A DNA stretch of 64,000 bases from Chloroflexi bacterium bin20 (GTDB lineage: Bacteria; Chloroflexota; Anaerolineae; Aggregatilineales; Phototrophicaceae). Position numbers and translations under genes: made by a program. The stretch lies in the NCBI GenBank assembly GCA_002238485.1, contig MPMG01000003.1, positions 186,001 through 250,000 of the forward strand, written 5' to 3'. The notes under the pieces were generated by a model. That model saw only the letters and a program-made list of their open reading frames with translations, was not told where the DNA came from and ran no database searches. Shown here piece by piece: positions 51,234-59,210 of this stretch (the first letter of the stretch is position 1; every line of letters starts with the position of its first letter).

Positions 51234-52397
51234 CTAGAAGAGTTTCCTTTGCCGCGCCGGCTGCAGGCCATCCAAGAGCACATAGTTCGCCAGCTTCTGC
51301 GTATTGCGGATGCCGATCTGCTTGAGATGCGACAAGTCTGTCAGCCTTCCTTGCCGCCGCGCCCGCAGTATTGCGTTTGCACCGACGGGTCCGACGCCGG
51401 GGATGCGCAGCAACTGTTCGCGTTCGGCTCGCATGATCTCGATAGGAGAGTGCGCCAAGTGTTCATCCGCCCAGGCTTGCTTGGGGTCGATGTCGGTGCG
51501 CAGGTTGCCATCGCGTTGGAATGGCAACTCTTCCACATCCCAGGTGTAGTCGCGCAGCAGAAAGCTGGATTGATAGAGGCGGAATTCGCGTATTGCTTCG
51601 GTAGCGGGCAGGTTTTCGAAAGGCGTGCCCGGCACGGGACCAAAGGCGGAATAATAGACGCGCGCCAATTTTGCCTGGCTGTAGAGCTTGTCGCTCATGG
51701 TCATCAGCTCCAGGTCGGTATCCCCCACAGCGCCGACGACAAACTGGGTAACGCTGCTGGCCAGGCGTTCCTGCGGGTGGTCGCGGCGGATCTGCTCTGC
51801 CCATTGCAGCATCCGCAGCAGCTCTTGCACGAAGATTTTCTTGGGCGCGAGCTTGTGCAGGCGCTCGCTGGTCGGCGCTTCCAGATTGACTGAAATGCGG
51901 TCTGCCAGCTGCATGGCGCGGTAGAGCTGGTCGTACTCTATGCCAGGCATGATCTTGAGGTGAATGTAGCCGCGGTAGCGCTGCTTGCTGCGGATGATGT
52001 CGGCCGTGTCGATGATCTTGTCTTGCGTGGTGACCGAGCCCTTGATAATGCCGCTGGACAAGAAGAGCCCGTCGACCTTTTTGGCGCGTTGCAACGTGTC
52101 GAATGCGCCAGCCATCTCATCGGGCGAGAACGTTACGCGCTTCGTCTTCGCACGTCCGGCGCGAAAGACGCAATAATGGCAATTGCGTTCGCAGGCGGTG
52201 GTCATCATGGATTTGAGCACGGGTTTGGGACCACGCGGCGTTTGCAAATTGGCGATGCAATTGCTGAAGTTGAATTCTTTCTTGCGGCTGCGGCGGACGC
52301 GCTCGCTGTGGGGGCTGTCTCCAGCAGGTTCGTGCAGGGTCACATCGCCCATCTGCGAGAGTTTCGTCAACGTTTCAGAGACAAGTCGGCCAGCCAT
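51234..52397 (-). CDS. radical SAM protein of the putative DNA modification/repair family
   Basis: 387 residues. The [4Fe-4S] cysteines are Cys69, Cys73 and Cys76 in CERNCHYC. The barrel follows (DGLFLSSGIIKGSVTTQDKI, RISVNLEAPTSERLHKLAPK). The C-terminus has a helix-hairpin-helix, LLRIPGVGPVGANAILRARR, that binds DNA without sequence preference. Enzymes of this type are annotated as putative DNA modification/repair radical SAM proteins; no reaction is established. The start at ATG 52397 is preceded by a near-consensus promoter with only six bases between -10 and ATG, so it may be leaderless. An upstream frame extension is excluded by this promoter. Confidence 0.88.
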   Translation of the reverse strand: MAGRLVSETLTKLSQMGDVTLHEPAGDSPHSERVRRSRKKEFNFSNCIANLQTPRGPKPVLKSMMTTACERNCHYCVFRAGRAKTKRVTFSPDEMAGAFDTLQRAKKVDGLFLSSGIIKGSVTTQDKIIDTADIIRSKQRYRGYIHLKIMPGIEYDQLYRAMQLADRISVNLEAPTSERLHKLAPKKIFVQELLRMLQWAEQIRRDHPQERLASSVTQFVVGAVGDTDLELMTMSDKLYSQAKLARVYYSAFGPVPGTPFENLPATEAIREFRLYQSSFLLRDYTWDVEELPFQRDGNLRTDIDPKQAWADEHLAHSPIEIMRAEREQLLRIPGVGPVGANAILRARRQGRLTDLSHLKQIGIRNTQKLANYVLLDGLQPARQRKLF

Positions 52398-52403
52398 GTC
52401 TCC

Positions 52404-52432
52404 ATAATATAGAACATTTGTTTTCTTGTCAA
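52404..52432 (-). promoter_or_regulatory. promoter of the radical SAM gene, probably leaderless
   Basis: On the minus strand TTGACA (52427-52432), 17 bases, TATTAT (52404-52409), then GGAGAC and the ATG. Transcription should begin at or next to the start codon. Confidence 0.65.
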
Positions 52433-52461
52433 GAAGTTTCTTGCTGCATTTTCGGATTTCG

Positions 52462-53112
52462 CTACAAGAGCAAAGGCGGCTGCAACCGAAGCCAGTCTGG
52501 CTTGTGCTGTTTGAGCGCTTCCAGCACAGCATCAAAGACTTGCGCGTATTCGCCATCGGCATCGACTTCGACAATTTGCTGCCCTTTATCCCGCAGCAAT
52601 TTCACGGCTGTACGATATTTTTCTGCGCGAGCGGGCAGGTTGTTCTCGAAAAGATCGCGTTTGTGTTCGCGCCTGCGCATGCGCTCGTAGGCTTTCACAG
52701 GGCTGACTTGGAGCACGATCGTCAGGTTGGGCAGTCGCGCCCAGCTATTCAAGCGGTAGATATCTTCCATGCTGATCTCGTCGCGCGCCTGATAGACCAG
52801 CGAAGACAGCACAGAGCGGTCGCAGATGACGATGCGCCCAGCCTGCTGCAGAAACGGCTCGACGATGCGCTCGAGATGGTCGCTGCGGTTCAGCGCAAAT
52901 GCCAGCGCCAGCGATTGTGGGCTCATCGGCCTGCTGCCAGCCAACGCCGCGCGGATCTCTGCGCCGACCAGGCAATCGGCGTGCGGCTCTTGCGTTAGCA
53001 ACACCTCATCGCCCTGCGTCTGCTCCAGGACGCTGTGCAACCGCTGCGCGATGCTGGTCTTGCCCGCACCGTCTATGCCCTCGATGACGATGAAGAAGCT
53101 CTCGTTTGCCAT
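52462..53112 (-). CDS. tmk: thymidylate kinase
   Basis: 216 residues. FFIVIEGIDGAGKTS contains the P-loop GIDGAGKT (12-19), and CDRSVLSSLVYQ is the dTMP-binding DR motif. The lid region follows around MRRREHKRDLFENN. It phosphorylates dTMP to dTDP, essential for DNA synthesis. Start at MANESFF: in-frame ATGs further upstream add residues the family lacks. The radical SAM gene starts 64 bases beyond its stop on the same strand but has its own promoter. Confidence 0.92.
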   Translation of the reverse strand: MANESFFIVIEGIDGAGKTSIAQRLHSVLEQTQGDEVLLTQEPHADCLVGAEIRAALAGSRPMSPQSLALAFALNRSDHLERIVEPFLQQAGRIVICDRSVLSSLVYQARDEISMEDIYRLNSWARLPNLTIVLQVSPVKAYERMRRREHKRDLFENNLPARAEKYRTAVKLLRDKGQQIVEVDADGEYAQVFDAVLEALKQHKPDWLRLQPPLLL

Positions 53113-53251
53113 GCGACCAAGAATACCTTTTGCGATTGCCATAAACAACCGGCTGAATTGAGGGGGCGCGGGGAGCGGATTCGCGTGCCTTTCTGCGTAT
53201 ACAAGATTGTGGTTTAATCACACCGTTCACAACAGCGCGCGGGAGGGCAGC

Positions 53252-53548
53252 ATGGCGACGCCACTGACAGAAGCGGAAATCACAGACAGACTGAGCGATT
53301 TGGACGGCTGGCGGCGAGACGGACAGCGCTTGGTCAAACAATTCAGCTTCGACAATTACCTGGCTGGCCTTGCTTTCGTCTCGGCGGTCGGCGTATTGTG
53401 CGAAGGCGCCAATCACCACCCGGACATGACGATCGGCTGGCGGCGGGTGGAGCTGTCTTTCACGACGCATGATGCCGGCAACCGCTTGAGCGCAAAAGAC
53501 TTCGCCGCTGCGGCTGGCATTGACGCGCTCGGCTATCCAGCAAGGTAA
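53252..53548 (+). CDS. phhB: 4a-hydroxytetrahydrobiopterin dehydratase (pterin-4a-carbinolamine dehydratase)
   Basis: 98 residues, family length. The catalytic cluster is ANHHPDMTIGWRRVELSFTT, with the E/xHHP-x2 pattern (two His and Pro) and the THD-like HDAGNRLSAKDFAAA end. It dehydrates 4a-hydroxytetrahydropterin formed by aromatic amino acid hydroxylases; no hydroxylase is adjacent. ATG 53252 is preceded by GGGAGGG. The low-G+C restriction-modification island begins just after the stop. Confidence 0.9.
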   Translation: MATPLTEAEITDRLSDLDGWRRDGQRLVKQFSFDNYLAGLAFVSAVGVLCEGANHHPDMTIGWRRVELSFTTHDAGNRLSAKDFAAAAGIDALGYPAR

Positions 53549-53594
53549 TTGGCTGCGCTCGCGCCGGCCCGCTATCTCAGTAAGCTGGTAATTG

Positions 53595-54698
53595 TCAGAT
53601 ACTGTATTGGAACTCGATTTTGCTATGAGTTACGATTTCGTCGACAACGGCAAGTACCCGATCAGTTGCCGCCAGGTCGTACAGAATCTGCACAAGCTGT
53701 GGGATGTTGATTACTTCCTCAATTGCAGACATGTACTTGTCCGCAATTGCCTTAACGGGATACAGCTGTTGAGCTTGAGACTCAATTGCCTCCATTAGCT
53801 CATAGTTTGATTGCTCTGACTTCACAACAAAGGTGATTGGATAATGAATGACTTTGTCAATATCTAGAAAATACTTCCTAAAGTCAGTTGTTTCGGTAAC
53901 CTGGAAGAAGCGGCCGAGGGGTTTCATGACAAAGTCAATACCACCATCGTTCGCATTTGTGCGTCCTGTTTTATATAAGGTCAACCGCTCTTCTGCCAGC
54001 GATTGTAGTGTCCATCCCCAGTATATTGTCTGTTCATAATAGTGAGACTTAAGAATCGCATAACTTACAATTTCAAAAATGCGTGCATCTACGTTTGGAC
54101 GTAGCAAGCCCTGTATGTATTCTAATGCTTGCGTCGGCTGGTCATTTGAAATTGTCCTAAGATTAAGTAGGTCATCAATGAACGACTTTAGCGCTCCTTG
54201 TTTGGTATTGGTGTAGGCGTCAATTATATCAATGACCACACGACTTAAGTTGTAGGCATTGTTGCCGATTGTAACAATTAGCAGCAGTTCATTGAACCAA
54301 TATCGTGAAGTCTCTGTATCTCTGATGATTGGTGTAAGATGTTGCTGCGGAAATTTGCCACGAAATTCTTGATTCAATCGATGGTTGAGGGCGTGATTCT
54401 GTAGTTTCGCGCCGAACGGCAATTCTCTTTGGCGTTGGAGCAGCTCAGAAAACTGAGCGCCTTCATAATCCGAATACGTTTCTGTAGCATCGAAACCATG
54501 CTGTACATAGTCTTCCAACAACACGTAGATAGCGTAGAGGTTGCCAAAAGATCCGCGTGCCTTGGATCCACGCGTGGCGGATCGTGTCTTGATGTTAAGA
54601 TACTGTAATAGGTCACTGCTCCGATAGATATTATCGGCCTCTTCGCCGAAGTGATCGGATAGGATGCGTCTAATCGTTGAGGTAAAGTCGTGTTCCAA
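53595..54698 (-). CDS. type II restriction endonuclease (putative), partner of the YhdJ-like methyltransferase
   Basis: 367 residues. The segment NDGGIDFVMKPLGRFFQVTE (250-269) fits a PD-(D/E)xK-type active site, with Asp255 and the strand FQVTE, in which the usual Lys is replaced by Thr. An upstream helix has Glu209 (FEIVSYAILK), another possible metal ligand. No other domain is recognised. It starts nine bases after the methyltransferase stop on the same strand, the usual order for a type II pair. Both genes are AT-rich compared with the flanking phhB and glycosyltransferase, so they were acquired as a unit. The endonuclease call rests on context and this motif. Confidence 0.72.
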   Translation of the reverse strand: MEHDFTSTIRRILSDHFGEEADNIYRSSDLLQYLNIKTRSATRGSKARGSFGNLYAIYVLLEDYVQHGFDATETYSDYEGAQFSELLQRQRELPFGAKLQNHALNHRLNQEFRGKFPQQHLTPIIRDTETSRYWFNELLLIVTIGNNAYNLSRVVIDIIDAYTNTKQGALKSFIDDLLNLRTISNDQPTQALEYIQGLLRPNVDARIFEIVSYAILKSHYYEQTIYWGWTLQSLAEERLTLYKTGRTNANDGGIDFVMKPLGRFFQVTETTDFRKYFLDIDKVIHYPITFVVKSEQSNYELMEAIESQAQQLYPVKAIADKYMSAIEEVINIPQLVQILYDLAATDRVLAVVDEIVTHSKIEFQYSI

Positions 54699-54707
54699 AA
54701 TCTTGCC

Positions 54708-55589
54708 TTACTCGTCCTTGAACAATGACAATTGCGGTGAAGCTATTAGTTGAACATTATTCTTGTCGGGTGCGCTCAGTATGCCTCTGCGTAATTGTTG
54801 TTGAATCTCCAATCGGCGAAGCCCAATTCTTATGTATTCTTCCTGCAGTTCGATACCAATGGTTTGCCTGCCCAGTCGCTGACCTACCGCGCAAGTAGTA
54901 AATGTGCCGGAGAAAGGGTCCAAGATAGTGTCGCCGAGGTTACTGCTCGCAACTATGATTCGTTCCAATAGACTCTCTGGTTTCTGAGTCGGATGGTCTT
55001 CATACTCTGGCATACGATAACGCACACGAGGGAAGTACCATACATTTCCTGGCACCTTGTGACTACTGTAACGTTGCGGAGTAGCTTTGCGGTAGTCGAT
55101 AAGCTTTCGCCTTGCACCTGTCTTGGCCTCAACAAGGATATCATCGGCATTGAAAGTGTAATTCTTACGGTCTTTCACACAATGGAGAATGGGTTCGTAC
55201 ATGGAACCAAAGTACTTTCTCGCTTGTACACCTGAGCTATCGTAGTGCCATACTATGCGAGACAGGATGAACATATGCTTTCTCAAATGGTGGTCAAGCA
55301 TGGGCATTGCCTGGGTACTGCACATAACATAGAGTGACCCGGTGGGCTTAAGTTTGCTGATACAGAGATCTAGCCATTGTTGGCACCACTTCACATATGA
55401 TTCTTCGCTGTCCCATTTGTCTAAGAAGTTGGAAAAGCGCTTGCCGATATTGTACGGAGGGTCGGCAAACACAAGATCCACCGAATAATCGGGTATGGCA
55501 GTTGACAAAACTTCTATCGCATCGCCCCAGTAAATCTCTGCGTTTCCCTGTTGAAACCTGTGGTGCATAGCTATGCCTGTTTTCACCAT
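54708..55589 (-). CDS. yhdJ: N6-adenine DNA methyltransferase, YhdJ-like (beta class)
   Basis: 293 residues from ATG 55589; ATGs at 55646 and 55568 are alternatives, but YhdJ-like proteins begin about 17 residues before the WGDA strand. Motif IV is DPPYNIGK (43-50). The target-recognition part includes SRIVWHYDSSGVQARKYFGS, LVEAKTGARRKLIDYRK and KVPGNVWYFPRVRYRMPEYE, then HPTQKPESLLERII. The SAM motif is LDPFSGTFTT near the C-terminus, so the order is beta. This recognition region follows E. coli YhdJ, which methylates ATGCAT, almost word for word. The extended -10 element TGC-TATACT (55652-55660, minus strand) lies upstream. Confidence 0.88.
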   Translation of the reverse strand: MVKTGIAMHHRFQQGNAEIYWGDAIEVLSTAIPDYSVDLVFADPPYNIGKRFSNFLDKWDSEESYVKWCQQWLDLCISKLKPTGSLYVMCSTQAMPMLDHHLRKHMFILSRIVWHYDSSGVQARKYFGSMYEPILHCVKDRKNYTFNADDILVEAKTGARRKLIDYRKATPQRYSSHKVPGNVWYFPRVRYRMPEYEDHPTQKPESLLERIIVASSNLGDTILDPFSGTFTTCAVGQRLGRQTIGIELQEEYIRIGLRRLEIQQQLRRGILSAPDKNNVQLIASPQLSLFKDE

Positions 55590-55687
55590 GTAGCTTGAGG
55601 CTATTGTATAAACATTGAAATCAACCACAATCGTATTCGTAGCCATCTTATAGTATAGCAAATCACTGACTGAGAACCGACGAATTC

Positions 55688-56788
55688 ATGAACCATAGCG
55701 TCGACAATATTGGGATATCCAAATTGCGCCTGCTGCTCTTCAACCTGGCCACAGACGAGACCGATCCCGTCCTGGCTTTCACCTGCGACTGGATTCGCCG
55801 CCTGGCAGAGCATTGCGACTCGATTGATGTGCTGACCATGCAGCGCGGCGACTATCAGCTGCCGGACAATGTACGCGTGTTCTCCGCGGGACGAGAACGC
55901 GGCTGGAGCAAGCCTCGACGGGCGGTCAATTTCTATGTTCAGTTGCTGCGCTTGCTGAGCGAACGGCGCTATGATGCCTGCTTCGCGCATATGATCCCGC
56001 TCTTTGCCGGGCTGGGCGGACCCTTGCTGCGGGCGCGCGGCATCCCCATCACATTGTGGTACACGCATCGCCAACGATCCTGGCAGTTGTGGCTGGGGCA
56101 AGCCATGTCGCAGCGTATCGTCAGCGCCGATGAATCCAGCTATCCCTATCGGAGCGACCGGCTGCGCGTGCTTGGGCATGGCATCGACGCCGACTATTAC
56201 AGTCCGCGCTCGGATAGCGCCCCCGAAGGAGATGGAACGCTGGTTGTGCAGGTCGCGCGATTGTCTGCTATCAAGCATCAGGCGACCACCATCCAGGCGG
56301 CCAGCGAATTGCCAGTGCGTTTGGCTTTGATAGGCGGCGTGCAGCCGGGCTTTCCCGATTCGTACCGAGCCGGGCTGAGCAGTTTGATCGATGACTTGGG
56401 ATTATCCACCCGCTGTCAGCTGGTGGGCGATCAAAGTCGAGCGGAAGTGCTGGCTTGGTATCGGCGCGCGGCCATCGCCGTCAACATGAGCCCGCCTGGC
56501 TTGTTCGACAAAGCTGTCCTGGAAAGCATGGCCTGCGGCTTGCCCACCATCGTGGCTAATCCCGCCTTTGCGCCGCTTTTGGGCGAGCACAGCGACCTGC
56601 TGCTGACCGATTCGCCAGCAGATGTCGTCGGTTTGCGAGAGCGAATAGCGCGAATCAGCCGGCTTTCTAGCCAAGAACGCGCCGCTATTGGCACAGAGCT
56701 GCGCCAAAATGTCCTGCGACAGCACAGCCTGCCACGCTTGATTGAGCGCTTGATGTCGGTGCTGCAAACGGGCGAATTGCCAGCCTAG
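55688..56788 (+). CDS. GT4-family glycosyltransferase
   Basis: 366 residues with the two-domain GT-B pattern. The N-terminal part begins KLRLLLFNLATDETDPVLAF. The donor domain has VVQVARLSAIKHQATTIQAA, AEVLAWYRRAAIAVNMSPPG and KAVLESMACGLPTIVANPAF, the E-x7-E-type site. It probably builds a surface polysaccharide or glycolipid; donor and acceptor are unknown. It diverges from the restriction-modification pair and is G+C rich again. The stop overlaps the convergent flavin reductase (CTAG). Confidence 0.88.
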   Translation: MNHSVDNIGISKLRLLLFNLATDETDPVLAFTCDWIRRLAEHCDSIDVLTMQRGDYQLPDNVRVFSAGRERGWSKPRRAVNFYVQLLRLLSERRYDACFAHMIPLFAGLGGPLLRARGIPITLWYTHRQRSWQLWLGQAMSQRIVSADESSYPYRSDRLRVLGHGIDADYYSPRSDSAPEGDGTLVVQVARLSAIKHQATTIQAASELPVRLALIGGVQPGFPDSYRAGLSSLIDDLGLSTRCQLVGDQSRAEVLAWYRRAAIAVNMSPPGLFDKAVLESMACGLPTIVANPAFAPLLGEHSDLLLTDSPADVVGLRERIARISRLSSQERAAIGTELRQNVLRQHSLPRLIERLMSVLQTGELPA

Positions 56789-57276
56789 CCGGCATAACTC
56801 CAGCCCAGCTCGGTCAGCGACAGCACATCGGGCGGCGCGCCTTCTTTCATCACATCGGCATGGATGGCTTCGCCGACGACAATATCGTGGTCGCCGCCAA
56901 CATCGACAATCTGCGTGAGCTTGCACTCGATGTAGGCAGCCGCCCCAGCCAGCACGGGCACGCCGGTTTCTGGCGCTGCGCTGTAGTCGGCATCGTCCAT
57001 CTTGTCGGGTTTGCGCGCTCGTCCGCTGGTTACGCTCATGATGGCATCGGAATCGGCTTGCAGGAACAGATTCAAGCCAAAGACGCCGCCTGCCTCGACC
57101 AGCCCGCGCGAATAGCAGCTCTTCTGGATGCCGACCGCCAGCAGCCGCGGCGCGTATGACATCTGCGACACCCAGTTGACCACCATGGCGTTCACATCAG
57201 CGCCGTCCTTGGTGGTAAAGGCGTAGAAGCCATAGGGCATCATCTTCAAGGCATCTTTGATTTTGTCTTCTGCCAT
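56785..57276 (-). CDS. flavin reductase-like FMN-binding protein
   Basis: 163 residues. MMPYGFYAFTTKDGADVNAM and VVNWVSQMSYAPRLLAVGIQ are the split-barrel FMN-binding start; VFGLNLFLQ and the later AYIECKLTQIVDVGGDHDIV and VGEAIHAD match the flavin reductase-like family. It would supply reduced FMN or act as an NAD(P)H oxidoreductase. The start at MAEDKIKDALK has GGGAG about eleven bases upstream. It is a single gene with a 63-base gap to mscL. Confidence 0.85.
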   Translation of the reverse strand: MAEDKIKDALKMMPYGFYAFTTKDGADVNAMVVNWVSQMSYAPRLLAVGIQKSCYSRGLVEAGGVFGLNLFLQADSDAIMSVTSGRARKPDKMDDADYSAAPETGVPVLAGAAAYIECKLTQIVDVGGDHDIVVGEAIHADVMKEGAPPDVLSLTELGWSYAG

Positions 57277-57339
57277 GTTTTCTGTCTCCCTGCCTTTTGT
57301 CATTTGTGCAGCCAACTATAGCAGATGGATTTGGCGCTG

Positions 57340-57801
57340 TCATGCCTCGTCCAGCTGCGCCGAAAGCTTCTCCAATACTTCGACCAGGCGCTCTTCTGTG
57401 GTCGGCTCTGGATCGGGTTCCGGTTCAGGTTCTGGCGCTGGCTCCGGCTCCGGCTCGTCTTCGCCATCGATGGCATCTTCCATGTGGTTGACGAACTTGA
57501 TGAGCATGAAGATGGCGGCGGCGGTGATCAGAAAGTCGATGCACACATTGATGAAGCTGCCCACCTTGATGATGGGCGCAGAGGCATCCAGCGCGTCTTT
57601 GAGCGTCGGATAGAATTGCCCGTTGAGGCTGATGAAGAGGTCATCAAAGTTGAAGTTGTTGAGGATCAAGCCGATGGGGGGCGTGATGACATCCTTGACC
57701 AGCGATGTCGTGACGCCCTTGAAAGCCGCGCCGATGATGATGCCGACAGCGAGATCGACTACATTGCCGCGCATGACGAACTTCTTGAATTCTTGAATCA
57801 T
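57340..57801 (-). CDS. mscL: large-conductance mechanosensitive channel MscL
   Basis: 153 residues. MIQEFKKFVMRGNVVDLAVG is the amphipathic N-terminal helix and first pore helix (TM1 continues IIIGAAFKGVTTSLV). TM2 is INVCIDFLITAAAIFMLIKF VNH. The cytoplasmic helix at the end (TEERLVEVLEKLSAQLDE) is reached by a long run of Pro-Glu pairs (EPEPAPEPEPEPDPEP), longer than in E. coli MscL. The pentamer opens under membrane tension to release solutes. GGGAGG stands before the ATG at 57801. Confidence 0.93.
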   Translation of the reverse strand: MIQEFKKFVMRGNVVDLAVGIIIGAAFKGVTTSLVKDVITPPIGLILNNFNFDDLFISLNGQFYPTLKDALDASAPIIKVGSFINVCIDFLITAAAIFMLIKFVNHMEDAIDGEDEPEPEPAPEPEPEPDPEPTTEERLVEVLEKLSAQLDEA

Positions 57802-57956
57802 AAGGGTCCTCCCGGCTGCCTGTGTTTTAGCGATTCTAGCAGGGCGGAAGCGACTATGACCAAGCGCCAGCGACACAATTCTCTGGGTGTATTCAACAAA
57901 CGCTCTACGTCCAAGTACGTTGTGAGACGAACTTGCCGCCTTCACTTCGCCTATAT

Positions 57957-57987
57957 GGGACGGGCAACTCAATAGCTCGCCCCTACA
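57957..57987. repeat. TGTAGGGGCGAG-type hairpin repeat
   Basis: On the minus strand TGTAGGGGCGAGC, TATT, GAGTTGCCCGTCCC. It is a hairpin of the family at 8272-8303 and 36644-36672. It lies in the 309-base space between mscL and the next operon, together with repeat R6 and a promoter; no further gene is seen there. Confidence 0.5.
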
Positions 57988-58018
57988 TCACCCGCTGTGC
58001 CTCTGTGGTGAAATCCTT

Positions 58019-58049
58019 GCCTCCCGATTTTTCAGGAGGACTGAGGGGG
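58019..58049 (+). repeat. dispersed palindromic C/G-tract repeat, copy R6
   Basis: GCCTCCCGATTTTTCAGGAG followed by GACTGAGGGGG: the same architecture as R1 and R5 with a diverged stem. Confidence 0.7.
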
Positions 58050-58094
58050 TGTCACAAAACCGCCCGCGCCTGTACAACGCGCATTCCGCATCAA

Positions 58095-58103
58095 TGCTAT
58101 ACT
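58095..58103 (+). promoter_or_regulatory. extended -10 promoter of the six-gene envelope operon, probably leaderless
   Basis: TGC-TATACT ends seven bases before the ATG at 58111, with no ribosome binding site possible. Confidence 0.5.
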
Positions 58104-58110
58104 GCCCGTC

Positions 58111-58362
58111 ATGCAAAGGCAGCACGGCATTCTTGACCTGATCATACGCGCCAAAGATCGTGGCGCAGCGCCCTACTTGCTCAGCTTGCTCGACGCGCTG
58201 GAGCCGGCCGCGCCTGTCGTGGCAAGTACGTTGCTGGTCGCGCAGCCTTTGGCGAATCTTTGCTGTGCGGGCGATGCCTGCCGCGAATTGGCAGACCTGC
58301 TCGATTCGCCCGATGGCACGCAGCAGTTGCGCAGCCTGCTCGAAAACAAGCGCCTGGACTAG
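58111..58362 (+). CDS. small helical protein of unknown function, first gene of the MutL operon
   Basis: 83 residues, predicted helical: MQRQHGILDLIIRAKDRGAA, then PYLLSLLDALEPAAPVVAST and LRSLLENKRLD, with two Cys in LCCAGDACREL. No family recognised. It is placed six bases before the next start and heads the operon. Confidence 0.6.
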   Translation: MQRQHGILDLIIRAKDRGAAPYLLSLLDALEPAAPVVASTLLVAQPLANLCCAGDACRELADLLDSPDGTQQLRSLLENKRLD

Positions 58363-58367
58363 CAGCT

Positions 58368-59210
58368 ATGGATGTCACAACGCAGCAGGTGCTCAGCATT
58401 CTGTTTGTTTTGGCGACGGTCGTGCTGGTTTATACAGCGCGTTTTTTGCAGTCGCGGGCTGCCAGTCGGCGGAGGCTGCGTCCGATGTCCGCTTTTGAGC
58501 GCATTCCCAATTGGAGCAGCCAAGCCATTGAAGCCGACCGCCCCTTGCACCTGGCATTTGGCAGCGCCAGCATCGGCGAAGATAATACAGCCACCGCATT
58601 GGCAAACGCGGAACTTTTTCATCACATCATCGAGAAAAACAGCGCTGGCGATACGCCACCCGCGCTGTCTACATCTGCCCCCACGACTGTCCCGCTTGCC
58701 AGCGCGAAAGTCGACGCGGCCTGGACGGGCGCTGGCGCAGAGCTCAATGTGCATTGGTATCCACAGGGCAAACGAGCCCTCGGCTATGCGGCAGGCGTAA
58801 CAGCCGTGATCGGCGATGACACGCCTTCTGCCCATATCCTGGCCGGCAGTTTTGGCGCAGAATTGGGGCTGATCTTGGATAGCGCCCGGCGAAATCGACA
58901 GGGTACCTTGGCGGTCAGCGACCAGCTGGAAGGGCAGGCGGTGGCTTATGCCATGGCTGACGAGGTGTTGATCGGCGAAGAGCTTTTCGCCGCTCCCGCT
59001 TATGTGTCTGACGAAGGACGCGCGGCAGCCGATGCCATTGTCATGGATGTCTGGCGCGCCCTGCTGATGATTTTGGTCACGCTGGCGCTGGTTCTGGGCG
59101 TGGCGGGGCAACTGCCCTGGTTTAGCTGGCAGTTGCTGGCAGTAGTCGTGGTGGTCGCGCTGGTCCTCGGCGCGATCTTGTGGACGATCCAGCGGAGGCG
59201 CGATCAATGA
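58368..59210 (+). CDS. membrane protein with conserved soluble core, DUF6754-like
   Basis: 280 residues. MDVTTQQVLSILFVLATVVL starts a single N-terminal helix. The soluble core reads IPNWSSQAIEADRPLHLAFG, SASIGEDNTATALANAELFH and GVTAVIGDDTPSAHILAGSF, and it ends LAVSDQLEGQAVAYAMADEV LIGEE. Two C-terminal helices (about 230-275) follow. I recall this core from DUF6754 proteins of Chloroflexota, but I cannot verify it. The start is five bases after the first gene's stop, and its own stop overlaps the next ATG. Confidence 0.65.
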   Translation: MDVTTQQVLSILFVLATVVLVYTARFLQSRAASRRRLRPMSAFERIPNWSSQAIEADRPLHLAFGSASIGEDNTATALANAELFHHIIEKNSAGDTPPALSTSAPTTVPLASAKVDAAWTGAGAELNVHWYPQGKRALGYAAGVTAVIGDDTPSAHILAGSFGAELGLILDSARRNRQGTLAVSDQLEGQAVAYAMADEVLIGEELFAAPAYVSDEGRAAADAIVMDVWRALLMILVTLALVLGVAGQLPWFSWQLLAVVVVVALVLGAILWTIQRRRDQ

